Shown here: positions 16,409 through 25,051 of the stretch, piece after piece
How the letters are laid out: every line of letters starts with the position of its first letter
Numbering within the stretch: position 1 is the first letter of the stretch
Assembly (NCBI GenBank): GCA_020063565.1
Contig: JAICDB010000004.1
Coordinates: 124,001-188,000 of the forward strand
Length of the DNA stretch: 64,000 nucleotides
From: Clostridiales bacterium
GTDB taxonomy: Bacteria; Bacillota; DSM-16504; Desulfitibacterales; JAICDB01
Direction of reading: 5' to 3'
The notes under the pieces: generated by a model
What the model saw: the letters and a program-made list of their open reading frames with translations, nothing else
Database searches by the model: none
What the model was told of the DNA's origin: nothing
Translations under genes and position numbers: made by a program

Positions 16409-17782
16409 ATGAAAAAAAAGATTTCTGATATTGTAAAAATCACAAATGGAGAACTGGTTTCAGGTAATAAGGATAAACTTGTTACAGGTATTACTACAGA
16501 TAGTAGAAAGGTTGAAAGTGGAGACCTCTTTGTGGCGCTTACAGGAGAAAAATTTGACGGGCATAATTTTGTAAACACTGCTTTAGAAAAAGGCGCCGGT
16601 GCAGCAGTAATTGAGAAAGAACACAAGGAAAAATTTAAAATGTTAAATTACCCTGTCATTGCAGTAGAAAACACATTACAAGCTTTAGGCGCCATTGCTC
16701 ATAGTCACAGAAAACAGTTCCGCATACCTGTGGTTGCTATAACCGGAAGTAACGGTAAGACAACCACTAAAGACATGGTATCCTCTGTACTTCAGCAAAA
16801 GTTTAATATTATAAAGACTGAAGGTAATTACAATAATGAGATTGGCTTACCTCTAACTCTATTAAAAATAGCTGAAGATACTCAAGCTGCCGTTGTAGAA
16901 ATGGCCATGAGGGGATTGGGGCAAATAAAATATCTCTGCGAAATAGCTTCTCCTGATGTAGGTATTATTACAAACATAGGGCCTGTTCACTATGAATTAC
17001 TGGGTTCAATGGAAAACATAGCTAAAGCAAAAGGAGAGCTAATTGAGGGTTTACCAGATAATGGTCTGGCCATAGTTAATGGAGAGGATACCTGGTGCAG
17101 GCGGATAGCTTCTAGTTTTTCAGGAAGAATAATTACTTATGGCTTTAGCAAGGAAAGCGCCATCCGGGCAGAAAAAATTAAACTAGAAAATTTCAGTACA
17201 AGCTTTGAGTTACATTTTAAAGAAGAAAAAGTAAACATACACCTACCTCTGCCTGGAGAGCATAATGTTTTAAATTCATTGGCAGCTGCAGCAGTAGGTA
17301 TTTATTTTGGGCTCAGCTTACAGGAGATAGCTCAAGGGTTAAATTCAGTAAAAATTTCTTCCATGAGATTGGAAGTTACTGAAGGGCCTAGAAAGAGTAT
17401 TATCATTAACGATTCATATAATGCCAATCCTGTTTCTGTAAAAGCATCTCTTAATGTCTTAAGTAATATGAGTAACGGTCGAAAAATTGCTGTTTTTGGA
17501 GATATGTTGGAACTAGGTCAACTAGCTGTAGAGGGACATCGAGAAGTAGGAAAGACAGTATCACAATACAAACTTGATTATCTGATAACTGTAGGTAATT
17601 TGGCTCAAGAAATTGCCAGGGAAGCTATTCGTACCGGCATGCCGCAGGAAAGGGTATATCAATTTGACGAAACAGAGGCTGCTGCAAAAATACTATCAAA
17701 AATACTAATAAAAGATGATATAGTTTTGATCAAGGGATCGCGCTCCATGAAAATGGAAGAAATACTCCTGAGATTGAGCTAA
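16409..17782 (+). CDS. murF: UDP-MurNAc-tripeptide--D-Ala-D-Ala ligase MurF
   Basis: This 457-residue Mur ligase attaches D-Ala-D-Ala to complete the UDP-MurNAc-pentapeptide in the cytoplasm. The ATP-binding loop AITGSNGKTTTKDM is near residue 111. GNYNNEIGLPLTLL and NDSYNANP are MurF-specific motifs. Length is normal. The ATG start is 4 bases after murE, with its ribosome site inside the murE end. Product passes to MraY, encoded next. Confidence 0.95.
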   Translation: MKKKISDIVKITNGELVSGNKDKLVTGITTDSRKVESGDLFVALTGEKFDGHNFVNTALEKGAGAAVIEKEHKEKFKMLNYPVIAVENTLQALGAIAHSHRKQFRIPVVAITGSNGKTTTKDMVSSVLQQKFNIIKTEGNYNNEIGLPLTLLKIAEDTQAAVVEMAMRGLGQIKYLCEIASPDVGIITNIGPVHYELLGSMENIAKAKGELIEGLPDNGLAIVNGEDTWCRRIASSFSGRIITYGFSKESAIRAEKIKLENFSTSFELHFKEEKVNIHLPLPGEHNVLNSLAAAAVGIYFGLSLQEIAQGLNSVKISSMRLEVTEGPRKSIIINDSYNANPVSVKASLNVLSNMSNGRKIAVFGDMLELGQLAVEGHREVGKTVSQYKLDYLITVGNLAQEIAREAIRTGMPQERVYQFDETEAAAKILSKILIKDDIVLIKGSRSMKMEEILLRLS

Positions 17783-17800
17783 GAAAAGGGTGAGGAAACT

Positions 17801-18757
17801 GTGAACTTATTTTTTTCTTTTATTGTTTCCTGTGTAGTAACATTGCTATTAGGGCCAATTTTAATTCCTTTTTTGCGGCGGCTGAAATTTGGGCAAACCG
17901 TCAGAAATGATGGGCCTAGAACACATTTTTCGAAAACCGGTACGCCTACCATGGGTGGGCTGATGTTTATATTTTCTACAGTTTTAACTACTTTGTTTTT
18001 CGCCCCGCATTCTCTTAATATACTTACTGTACTTGCTATGATGATATCCTTTGGAGCAATAGGTTTTGCAGATGATTACATCAAGATAGTTCTCAAACGT
18101 TCCTTGGGATTGAGGGCGCGCTCTAAATTGAGCCTGCAGATTCTAATGAGCGTTATACTAGCTGTAGTTGCGGTAGTATTTTTGGACCGGGGTACTGCAA
18201 TAATAATTCCTTTATTGGGAACTAAAGTATATTTGCACTGGCTTTATATTCCCTTTAGTATAGTGGTAGTTGTAGGGACTACAAATGCCGTAAATTTAAC
18301 AGATGGGTTAGATGGACTTGCTGCAGGAATAACCTTCTTTCTTGCTTTAGTATATATCTTTATTACAAATTTAAGCAATATGCCCGCCCTGGGGATTTTC
18401 TCATGTGCGTTAGCAGGCGGATTGGCAGGATTTCTTTTTTATAATTACCACCCTGCAAGTATTTTTATGGGAGATACCGGCTCACTTGCATTGGGAGCTG
18501 CTCTGGCTACACTTGCAATACTTACCCGAACAGAGCTGCTGTTAGTAATAATTGGAGGAGTATATGTAATTGAAACTCTCTCAGTAATTATGCAGGTAAT
18601 TTCCTTTAAATTAACGGGTAAGAGAATATTTCGAATGAGTCCTATTCACCATCATTTTGAATTAAAAGGTTGGAAGGAAAAAGAGGTTGTACTGGTCTTC
18701 TGGATAATTGCTTTTATTTTTGCTATCTCCGGACTTGGGATCTTTCTGATTTCTTAA
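17801..18757 (+). CDS. mraY: Phospho-MurNAc-pentapeptide transferase MraY
   Basis: This 318-residue integral membrane enzyme with about ten transmembrane helices transfers phospho-MurNAc-pentapeptide to undecaprenyl phosphate, forming lipid I. Signature segments FADDYIK, NAVNLTDGLDGLA, FMGDTGSLALG and MSPIHHHFE contain the catalytic aspartates and histidine cluster. The start is GTG behind GGTGAGGA, 18 bases after murF. Confidence 0.95.
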   Translation: MNLFFSFIVSCVVTLLLGPILIPFLRRLKFGQTVRNDGPRTHFSKTGTPTMGGLMFIFSTVLTTLFFAPHSLNILTVLAMMISFGAIGFADDYIKIVLKRSLGLRARSKLSLQILMSVILAVVAVVFLDRGTAIIIPLLGTKVYLHWLYIPFSIVVVVGTTNAVNLTDGLDGLAAGITFFLALVYIFITNLSNMPALGIFSCALAGGLAGFLFYNYHPASIFMGDTGSLALGAALATLAILTRTELLLVIIGGVYVIETLSVIMQVISFKLTGKRIFRMSPIHHHFELKGWKEKEVVLVFWIIAFIFAISGLGIFLIS

Positions 18758-18770
18758 GCTTCTTTTTATT

Positions 18771-18801
18771 TTATTAATATTCTTCAGGTCTTATTAATAT
18801 T
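18771..18801 (+). repeat. Two TTATTAATATT direct repeats 20 bp apart
   Basis: An exact 11-bp sequence occurs at 18771-18781 and 18791-18801 in the short mraY-murD gap. The 20-bp period equals two helical turns. This could be a protein-binding site or simply AT-rich drift. Confidence 0.4.
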
Positions 18802-18819
18802 ATAAAGGTGGTTCGACTT

Positions 18820-20184
18820 ATGAACTGGAGAGATAAAAAGGTTTTAGTAATAGGAATGGCGCGCAGTGGTGTCGCAGTAGCTGAAGTACTTGCAGCTAAA
18901 GGGAGTCAAGTTACTATCTGCGATAAAAAAGATGAAAGAGAACTGAAGGACTTAATTACAAAAATGTCAGGAAAAGGTATAAATGTAATTGCAGGAAAAT
19001 ATCCTGAAGTAACAGGCGAAAAATTTAATCTTGTTATTCCAAGTCCCGGAGTACCACTGGATATTCCTCCCATTCAACAAGCCTATGGGGATAAAAGTAT
19101 TTACGTTTGGAGTGAAATCGAACTAGCTTATCGGATGTCACAAGGCGAAATAGTGGCAGTTACAGGAACAAACGGCAAAACTACCACTACCTCGCTAATA
19201 GGTCAAATGTTTTCTGATGCCGGAATGCCTACAATAGTTGCCGGTAACATAGGTAAACCTTTGGTGCGGGAAATTCAAAATTCTACCCCCGAACATCGAA
19301 TAATTGTTGAAGTCAGTAGCTTTCAACTGGAAACAATACATAATTTCAGGCCCAAGGTTGCTGTGTTCTTAAACTTAACACCCGATCATCTTGACCGGCA
19401 TAAGACCTTTAACAAGTACAAAAGGTGTAAAATGAATATTTTTAAAAACCAAGAGAAAGATGATTGGGCCGTCCTTAACTATGATGACCTACAAGTAAGG
19501 GAAATGAAAAAAGAGATTAATTCCAAAGCAATGTATTTTAGTCAGAAGGAAGAACCTTCTCCAGGTGTTTACATTAAAGATGATCAAGTTATTGTGGACT
19601 GGGGAACTAAAAAAGACATAATTTGCCCTGTTGAACATATTAAATTAAGGGGAAGCCATAACCTGGAAAATTGTTTGGCTGCCATAGCTGCCGGGGTAGT
19701 CTTAAATCTTCCCAAAGAGTCAGTAGCCCATACATTGCATACCTTTGCAGGTGTTGAGCATCGTTTAGAGTATGTAAGAGAAATCAATGGTGTAACCTTT
19801 GTAAATGATTCTAAAGGTACAAATCCGGAAGCGTCCTTAAAAGCGCTAGAAGCTTATAGTGATAAACCCATAATACTTTTGGCAGGCGGAATGGATAAAG
19901 GGAGTGACTTTTCACTTTTTGCAGAGGCAATACAAAAAGGTGTTAAAAATCTGATTTTGTTGGGTGAGACTGCTCCTAAAATAGCTGTTGCTGTAGAGAA
20001 GATAGGTTTTAAAGACTATTATTATGTAAAAACTTTAAAAGAAGCAGTACATAAAGCATGGGAGTTGGCTTGCCCAGGAGATGTTATATTGCTTTCACCG
20101 GCTTGCGCCAGCTGGGATATGTTTAAAAGCTATGAGGAAAGGGGCGAGTTGTTTAAAGCAGTTGTGAACTCTTTAGGGGGGTAG
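18820..20184 (+). CDS. murD: UDP-MurNAc-L-alanine--D-glutamate ligase MurD
   Basis: This 454-residue Mur ligase adds D-glutamate as the second stem residue. VTGTNGKTTTTSLIG is the ATP loop. AVFLNLTPDHLDRH and VNDSKGTNPEA are conserved ligase motifs. The track start GTG 18808 is inside the AAAGGTGG ribosome site, so the true start is the ATG at 18820 (MNWRDKKVLVIG). It is followed after 3 bases by ftsW. Confidence 0.94.
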   Translation: MNWRDKKVLVIGMARSGVAVAEVLAAKGSQVTICDKKDERELKDLITKMSGKGINVIAGKYPEVTGEKFNLVIPSPGVPLDIPPIQQAYGDKSIYVWSEIELAYRMSQGEIVAVTGTNGKTTTTSLIGQMFSDAGMPTIVAGNIGKPLVREIQNSTPEHRIIVEVSSFQLETIHNFRPKVAVFLNLTPDHLDRHKTFNKYKRCKMNIFKNQEKDDWAVLNYDDLQVREMKKEINSKAMYFSQKEEPSPGVYIKDDQVIVDWGTKKDIICPVEHIKLRGSHNLENCLAAIAAGVVLNLPKESVAHTLHTFAGVEHRLEYVREINGVTFVNDSKGTNPEASLKALEAYSDKPIILLAGGMDKGSDFSLFAEAIQKGVKNLILLGETAPKIAVAVEKIGFKDYYYVKTLKEAVHKAWELACPGDVILLSPACASWDMFKSYEERGELFKAVVNSLGG

Positions 20185-20187
20185 TTC

Positions 20188-21279
20188 ATGGCAAGCAAGA
20201 AATCTTCTACTGATTTTATTTTCTTTTTTTTAGTTATTGTACTTTTAAGTATAGGAGTTATTATGGTTTTTAGTTCCAGCGCCTATACTGCTGCCAGGGA
20301 TTTGGGAGATCCCTACTATTACGTCAGAAGGCAGCTTATTTGGGCTACACTGGGGCTAATTGGAATGTTTATAGCTTCAAAGGTTGACTTACAATGGCTG
20401 AAAAGCATGTCAAATATCATACTGCTAGGTTCGTTAATTTTACTGGTACTTGTTTTAATAATTGGTTCTACCAGAGGAGGTGCCAGTCGCTGGATCGGAA
20501 TAGGCTCCCTTTCTTTCCAGCCTTCTGAAGTTATTAAATTAGCAATGGTAATATATATGGCAAAAAGTTTGAGTGTAAACAGTTATAAGTTAAAAAGTTT
20601 TACAAAGGGATTGTTTCCGTATTTAGCTTTAATTGGTTTGGTATGTTTACTCATTTTAGCTCAACCTGATCTGGGAACGGCTGTTGCTGTAGCCGGCACA
20701 TCATATCTCTTATTGGCAGTTGCAGGTGCCAGGGGAAGCCACCTTTTTGTATTGGCTTTAAGCGGTGTGGGTGCAGTGATTGCTGCAATTCTTTTGGAAC
20801 CTTATCGGTTAAGAAGATTTACAGCCTTTTTAGATCCCTATGCAGACCCAATCGGAGCAGGCTTTCAAACTATCCAATCGCTGTTGGCATTGGGCTCGGG
20901 AGGACTTTTCGGGGTTGGTTTAGCAAGGGGAGTGCAAAAATGTTATTATATCCCCGAAAGACATACTGATTTTATCTACGCTGTGTTAGGTGAAGAATTG
21001 GGGTTTATAGGTGCAGCATTTGTATTACTGGTATTTTTGTTTTTTGTGTGGAGAGGCTTTAAAATAGCTGTTTCAACCCACGATTCTTTTATGTCCCTAC
21101 TGGCAGCCGGAATTACCATAATGATAACTTTACAGGCTGTAATTAATATAGGAGTTGTAACAGGTTCAATGCCCGTTACCGGGATTACGCTGCCATTTAT
21201 AAGCTATGGTGGTTCTTCCCTTGTATTTACATTGGTTGGAGTGGGGCTAGTTCTTAATGTTTCACGCTATAGTTCCTAA
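20188..21279 (+). CDS. ftsW: SEDS glycosyltransferase FtsW (or SpoVE)
   Basis: This 363-residue polytopic SEDS-family protein polymerises lipid II into glycan strands together with the class B PBP encoded nearby. The signatures GSTRGGASRWIGIG, SFQPSEVIKLAM, AQPDLGTA and the C-terminal LPFISYGGSSL are intact. In Bacillus the gene at this site is spoVE (spore cortex). Here it is the only SEDS gene in the cluster, so division and sporulation roles cannot be separated by sequence. The start is ATG behind GGGGGGT that overlaps the murD stop. Confidence 0.93.
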   Translation: MASKKSSTDFIFFFLVIVLLSIGVIMVFSSSAYTAARDLGDPYYYVRRQLIWATLGLIGMFIASKVDLQWLKSMSNIILLGSLILLVLVLIIGSTRGGASRWIGIGSLSFQPSEVIKLAMVIYMAKSLSVNSYKLKSFTKGLFPYLALIGLVCLLILAQPDLGTAVAVAGTSYLLLAVAGARGSHLFVLALSGVGAVIAAILLEPYRLRRFTAFLDPYADPIGAGFQTIQSLLALGSGGLFGVGLARGVQKCYYIPERHTDFIYAVLGEELGFIGAAFVLLVFLFFVWRGFKIAVSTHDSFMSLLAAGITIMITLQAVINIGVVTGSMPVTGITLPFISYGGSSLVFTLVGVGLVLNVSRYSS

Positions 21280-21299
21280 ACCGGAAGTAGGTGTTAGTT

Positions 21300-22406
21300 A
21301 TGAAAGTTATTTTAAGTGGTGGAGGTACCGGTGGCCATATTTATCCAGCTTTAGCCATCGGTACTTTACTTAAAGAGAGATATCCGGAAACGAAAATTTT
21401 ATATGTTGGCACTGCAAATGGTCTTGAAGCAAGTATAGTACCGAAAGAAGGTATAGATTTTGCAACGGTGACTGTTGAGGGGTTGCCAAGAAGACTATCA
21501 CCTAAGGGAGTAAAAGTTTTGTTAAAGCTCCTCAAGGGATCCTGGCAGTCAAGACAAATCTTAAGGAAATTTTGTCCGGATATTATAGTGGCTACAGGCG
21601 GCTATGTCTGTGGGCCGATTTCCTATTTGGCAGCAAGACAGGGTGTCAAACTGGTCTTGCATGAACAAAATGCCCTGCCGGGCCTTACAAATCGCTTGCT
21701 TTCTAAAAAAGCTGATCTTATCTGTACGACATTTAAGGAGTCAATACAATATTTTCCGCAGGCAAAAAATGTAGTTCTGACGGGTCTTCCCATCCGTCAG
21801 CAGATAATTGAAACCTCAAGGGATGCAGGGGCAAGAGCACTGGGTATAGATCCAGAAAAATTTATTATCCTGGTTACCGGGGGTAGCAGGGGAGCAAAAA
21901 GATTAAATGATGCAATGTTGGAAGTAATAAAATATTTTACAAACAAAACACATTTCCACATTATACATATAACCGGTAATGCAGGTTATGAGGATTTTAT
22001 CCGGGAACTGAAAAATCACGGGATAGATCATGAAGCTATAGGAAATATTACCATAAAACCCTATTTGCATGGAATGCATTATGCACTGGCGTGTGCCAAC
22101 GTTGTTGTTGGAAGGGCAGGGGCTACATTTATTTCTGAAATTACTGCAAAGGGGATACCTGCTATTTTAATCCCATATCCTTATGCTGCAGAAAATCACC
22201 AGCATGCAAATGCAATGTCACTTGTTAGGAACGGTGCGGCACTTATTATTAAGGATGACCAACTTACCGGACAAAAATTGCTCAGCACTTTAAAGGAACT
22301 TTTAAAAAATAATGATAAACTACAGGAAATGAAAACTAAGTCAAAAATGCTAGGTAAGCCTGATGCAGGGGAGAAGATAGTAAATTTAATAGAAAGCTTA
22401 CTTTAA
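21300..22406 (+). CDS. murG: UDP-GlcNAc:lipid I transferase MurG
   Basis: This 368-residue GT28 glycosyltransferase converts lipid I to lipid II on the inner membrane face. The N-terminal glycine loop SGGGTGGHIYPALA, VATGGYVCGP, LHEQNALPG and GRAGATFISEI are classic. The track start GTG 21291 sits in the ribosome site GGAAGTAGGTG, so the ATG at 21300 (MKVILSGGG) is preferred. The stop codon lies inside the 24-bp palindrome of repeat R2. Confidence 0.95.
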   Translation: MKVILSGGGTGGHIYPALAIGTLLKERYPETKILYVGTANGLEASIVPKEGIDFATVTVEGLPRRLSPKGVKVLLKLLKGSWQSRQILRKFCPDIIVATGGYVCGPISYLAARQGVKLVLHEQNALPGLTNRLLSKKADLICTTFKESIQYFPQAKNVVLTGLPIRQQIIETSRDAGARALGIDPEKFIILVTGGSRGAKRLNDAMLEVIKYFTNKTHFHIIHITGNAGYEDFIRELKNHGIDHEAIGNITIKPYLHGMHYALACANVVVGRAGATFISEITAKGIPAILIPYPYAAENHQHANAMSLVRNGAALIIKDDQLTGQKLLSTLKELLKNNDKLQEMKTKSKMLGKPDAGEKIVNLIESLL

Positions 22407-22428
22407 GAGGATGTTCGAACATCCTCTT
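22405..22428 (+). repeat. Repeat-family hairpin remnant R2 (perfect 24-bp palindrome)
   Basis: AAGAGGATGTTCGAACATCCTCTT is a perfect palindrome. It consists of the right end of the dispersed repeat joined to its own reverse complement at TTCGAA. It overlaps the murG stop codon. It looks like an end-to-end fusion after loss of the interior and could also act as a weak terminator or mRNA stem. Confidence 0.8.
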
Positions 22429-22573
22429 TAAGAAAAAATCAGAAATGATGAATTTCTTTTCTGCTTATTAAGGACAAGCTTTGTAACAACAAGACTACTA
22501 TGAGCATACTATGGGATTGTAATTGAGTGAAAACTAATAGTGGATGAAGTATAACCAGAGAGGAGTGTAACAG

Positions 22574-23947
22574 TTGGGAATACCAAATTGGGCTCATTTT
22601 GTTGGAATAGGTGGTGCAGGAATGAGCGCCATAGCCCAAATTTTACTGGAATCAGGATATAAAGTATCAGGATCAGATTTAAAAACTTCGGATGTTACTA
22701 AGAGACTTCAAAGGTATGGAGCTACAATTTATAAAGGCCATAGCAAAGATAATGTTAGAGAAGGAGTAGAAGGGGTAGTAATTTCTACCGCTATTCCCCT
22801 GGATAACGTGGAGGTGAAAGAAGCTTACCAAAGGGGAATTCCTGTCATCAAAAGAGCAGAAATGCTGGGACGGTTGATGAAACTTCAAAAGGGAATAGCA
22901 GTAGCAGGTGCCCATGGTAAAACGACTACAACTTCAATGATTTCTTTACTACTGGAAAAAGGTGGCTTTGACCCTACAGTTGTTGTAGGTGGAGAGGTTA
23001 ACGATATAGGTAGTAACGCAAAAAAGGGAGAAGGCGAATACTTGGTTGCAGAAGCTGATGAAAGCGATGGCTCCTTTTTACTCCTCGAACCTTTTATTGT
23101 TGTTGTAACTAATGTAGAAGACGATCATTTGGAAAATTATGGAACAATACGGGAAATTCAAAATGCCTTTAAAAAATTCATCAGGAAAGTTCCACAAGAG
23201 GGTAAAATTGTACTCTGTGTTGATGATTCTTTCCTAAAGACTTTAGTTAATGATTTTAAAAATAATGTAGTGACTTACGGGCTGGAGCACCCGGCAGATT
23301 TCATGGCAAAAGACGTTACTGTCAATAATGGGGGGACATCTGCAAAGGTTTTTTATAAAGAGCAATATCTTGGTGAGTTAAAGCTTTCTGTGCCTGGAAA
23401 GCATAATATATCCAATGCTTTGGCAGCAATTGCTGTTGGGCACGGTCTGGGATTAAGCTTTCAAGAAATGGCTGAAATACTGAAATCTTTCCGTGGTGTA
23501 AAGAGAAGATTTCAATTAATAGGTGAAAAATCAGGTATCAAAATAATAGATGATTATGCTCATCATCCTACGGAAATAAAGGCAACATTAAAAGCTGCCA
23601 GCGAAACTCATAACGGAAGGATTATAGCGGTCTTTCAGCCCCATCGTTACAGCAGAACCAAGCAGCTTTACAGAGAATTTGGAGAAGCATTTGAGGATGC
23701 CGATCAGGTTATTATAACATCTATCTACTCTGCAGGTGAAAAAGAAATACCAGGGGTTTCTGCAGAGAAAATTGCCCAAATAGCCCGTGAAAAAAAACCC
23801 GGCAAAAAGGTATTATATCTGCCTGACACTAACTCAATACTGAATTATTTACACGAAAATGTTCAAAGTCAAGATATGATTATAACTTTGGGGGCAGGAG
23901 ACATATGGAAAGTAGGAGTTCTATTTGCACAGAAACTGGGAGCTTAA
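22574..23947 (+). CDS. murC: UDP-N-acetylmuramate--L-alanine ligase MurC
   Basis: This 457-residue Mur ligase adds the first amino acid to UDP-MurNAc. HFVGIGGAGMSAIAQ is the N-terminal nucleotide fold. AGAHGKTTTTSMI is the ATP loop. EADESDGSF and DYAHHPTEI are family motifs. The start is TTG behind GAGAGGAGTG. The preceding gap of about 140 bases after repeat R2 holds a weak AGAAAT/ATTTCT stem (22441-22457) and no convincing promoter. The 3' end overlaps murB by 43 bases. Confidence 0.95.
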   Translation: MGIPNWAHFVGIGGAGMSAIAQILLESGYKVSGSDLKTSDVTKRLQRYGATIYKGHSKDNVREGVEGVVISTAIPLDNVEVKEAYQRGIPVIKRAEMLGRLMKLQKGIAVAGAHGKTTTTSMISLLLEKGGFDPTVVVGGEVNDIGSNAKKGEGEYLVAEADESDGSFLLLEPFIVVVTNVEDDHLENYGTIREIQNAFKKFIRKVPQEGKIVLCVDDSFLKTLVNDFKNNVVTYGLEHPADFMAKDVTVNNGGTSAKVFYKEQYLGELKLSVPGKHNISNALAAIAVGHGLGLSFQEMAEILKSFRGVKRRFQLIGEKSGIKIIDDYAHHPTEIKATLKAASETHNGRIIAVFQPHRYSRTKQLYREFGEAFEDADQVIITSIYSAGEKEIPGVSAEKIAQIAREKKPGKKVLYLPDTNSILNYLHENVQSQDMIITLGAGDIWKVGVLFAQKLGA

Positions 23948-24870
23948 AATTAAATGAAAATCTATTAAGTAATTTAGCGTTACAACTTGAAAAAAGAGGT
24001 TTTCAGGGTCAAATAAAGATTAAAGAACCTCTTAAATCCTATACAACCTGGAAAATTGGTGGTCCGGGTGATATTGTAGTATTTCCTGAAAAAGTGGAAG
24101 ATTTGACTGCTGCCATATGTTTTGCCAAGGATAAAAAACTTCCTGTAACTGTTCTGGGAAACGGTTCAAATGTTTTAATTAAAGATGGCGGTATTAGAGG
24201 CATTATCATAATAACAACAAGATTGCAGGAAGTCACTATTAATTCCACTACTTTAATTGCCGGAAGCGGTGTTAAATTGCCTAAATTGGCTCGGGTTGCA
24301 GCCAATAATTCATTGGCAGGATTGGAATTTACCGCCGGTATACCCGGTACCCTTGGGGGAGCAGTAGTAATGAATGCCGGAGCTCACGGCGGCAGTATCG
24401 GAAATTTGGTAACGAAAGTAGTTGCCATTGACACCGATTGCAATAAAAAGACATATCATAATCAGGAAATGATGTTTGGCTACAGATCCAGCATTTTAAA
24501 AAAGAGTTCGGAAGTTGTTGCAGAGGTAGAACTACAGCTCCGGCCCGGAAATAAGGATGAACTTCTTAATATTATGAAAGAGCATCTTAGAGCCAGAAAA
24601 GGTAAGCAACCATTGGAATATCCTAATGCAGGCAGTGTATTTAAAAATCCTTCTGAATTTGCTGCAGGCTATTTGATAGAAAAATCAGGTGGAAAGGAAA
24701 TGAGGTGCGGAGCAGCCCGGGTTTCTTCCAAACATGCAAATTTCATAGTCAACCTGGGAGGAGCAAAAGCAAGGGAAGTTTTAGAACTTATCGAGGAGGT
24801 GAGAAATAGGGTTTATAAAAAATTTGGCATCACTTTAGAGCTGGAAGTAGAGATACTGGGGGAAGACTGA
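23905..24870 (+). CDS. murB: UDP-N-acetylenolpyruvoylglucosamine reductase MurB
   Basis: This 321-residue FAD enzyme reduces UDP-GlcNAc-enolpyruvate to UDP-MurNAc with NADPH. Motifs are TTWKIGGPGD, VLGNGSNVLI, GLEFTAGIPGTLGGAV, YRSSILK and PNAGSVFKNP (type IIa-like arrangement). No later ATG, GTG or TTG is available in frame before the conserved core. The ATG at 23905 with AGGAG four bases upstream is therefore the likely start despite a 43-base overlap with murC. The overlap suggests tight translational coupling. Confidence 0.93.
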   Translation: MESRSSICTETGSLKLNENLLSNLALQLEKRGFQGQIKIKEPLKSYTTWKIGGPGDIVVFPEKVEDLTAAICFAKDKKLPVTVLGNGSNVLIKDGGIRGIIIITTRLQEVTINSTTLIAGSGVKLPKLARVAANNSLAGLEFTAGIPGTLGGAVVMNAGAHGGSIGNLVTKVVAIDTDCNKKTYHNQEMMFGYRSSILKKSSEVVAEVELQLRPGNKDELLNIMKEHLRARKGKQPLEYPNAGSVFKNPSEFAAGYLIEKSGGKEMRCGAARVSSKHANFIVNLGGAKAREVLELIEEVRNRVYKKFGITLELEVEILGED

Positions 24871-24876
24871 CTCAAA

Positions 24877-25029
24877 GAGGATGTTCGAAAAGTCCGCGCG
24901 AAATCCACTTCGAATTTCTGCGTTGGCTTGGCTTCTGTGCTGCTCACGTAGTTTTTTGCTACGCTCCGCTGCTCGAAGCCTTCACCGCCTTGAACTTCTC
25001 GTGTCTCTCGTGCTCCTTTTCGAACACTC
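24877..25029 (-). repeat. Dispersed intergenic repeat, full copy R3 (153 bp, inverted)
   Basis: This is the same 153-bp element as R1 but in the opposite orientation, filling the gap between murB and murA. Read on the minus strand it begins GAGTGTTCGAAAAGG and ends TTTTCGAACATCCTC. It differs from R1 at about ten positions. At both ends R3 has a C/G pair where R1 has T/A, so the terminal stem still pairs. The central loop differs while its CGTAG/CTACG stem is unchanged. Confidence 0.9.
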
Positions 25030-25051
25030 AGTTAAAAAGAGGTGAATGCCT

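Noticed and set aside
22441-22457. AGAAAT/ATTTCT hairpin before murC as a terminator
   Set aside because: The stem is short and AT-only, and no T-run follows on the plus strand.
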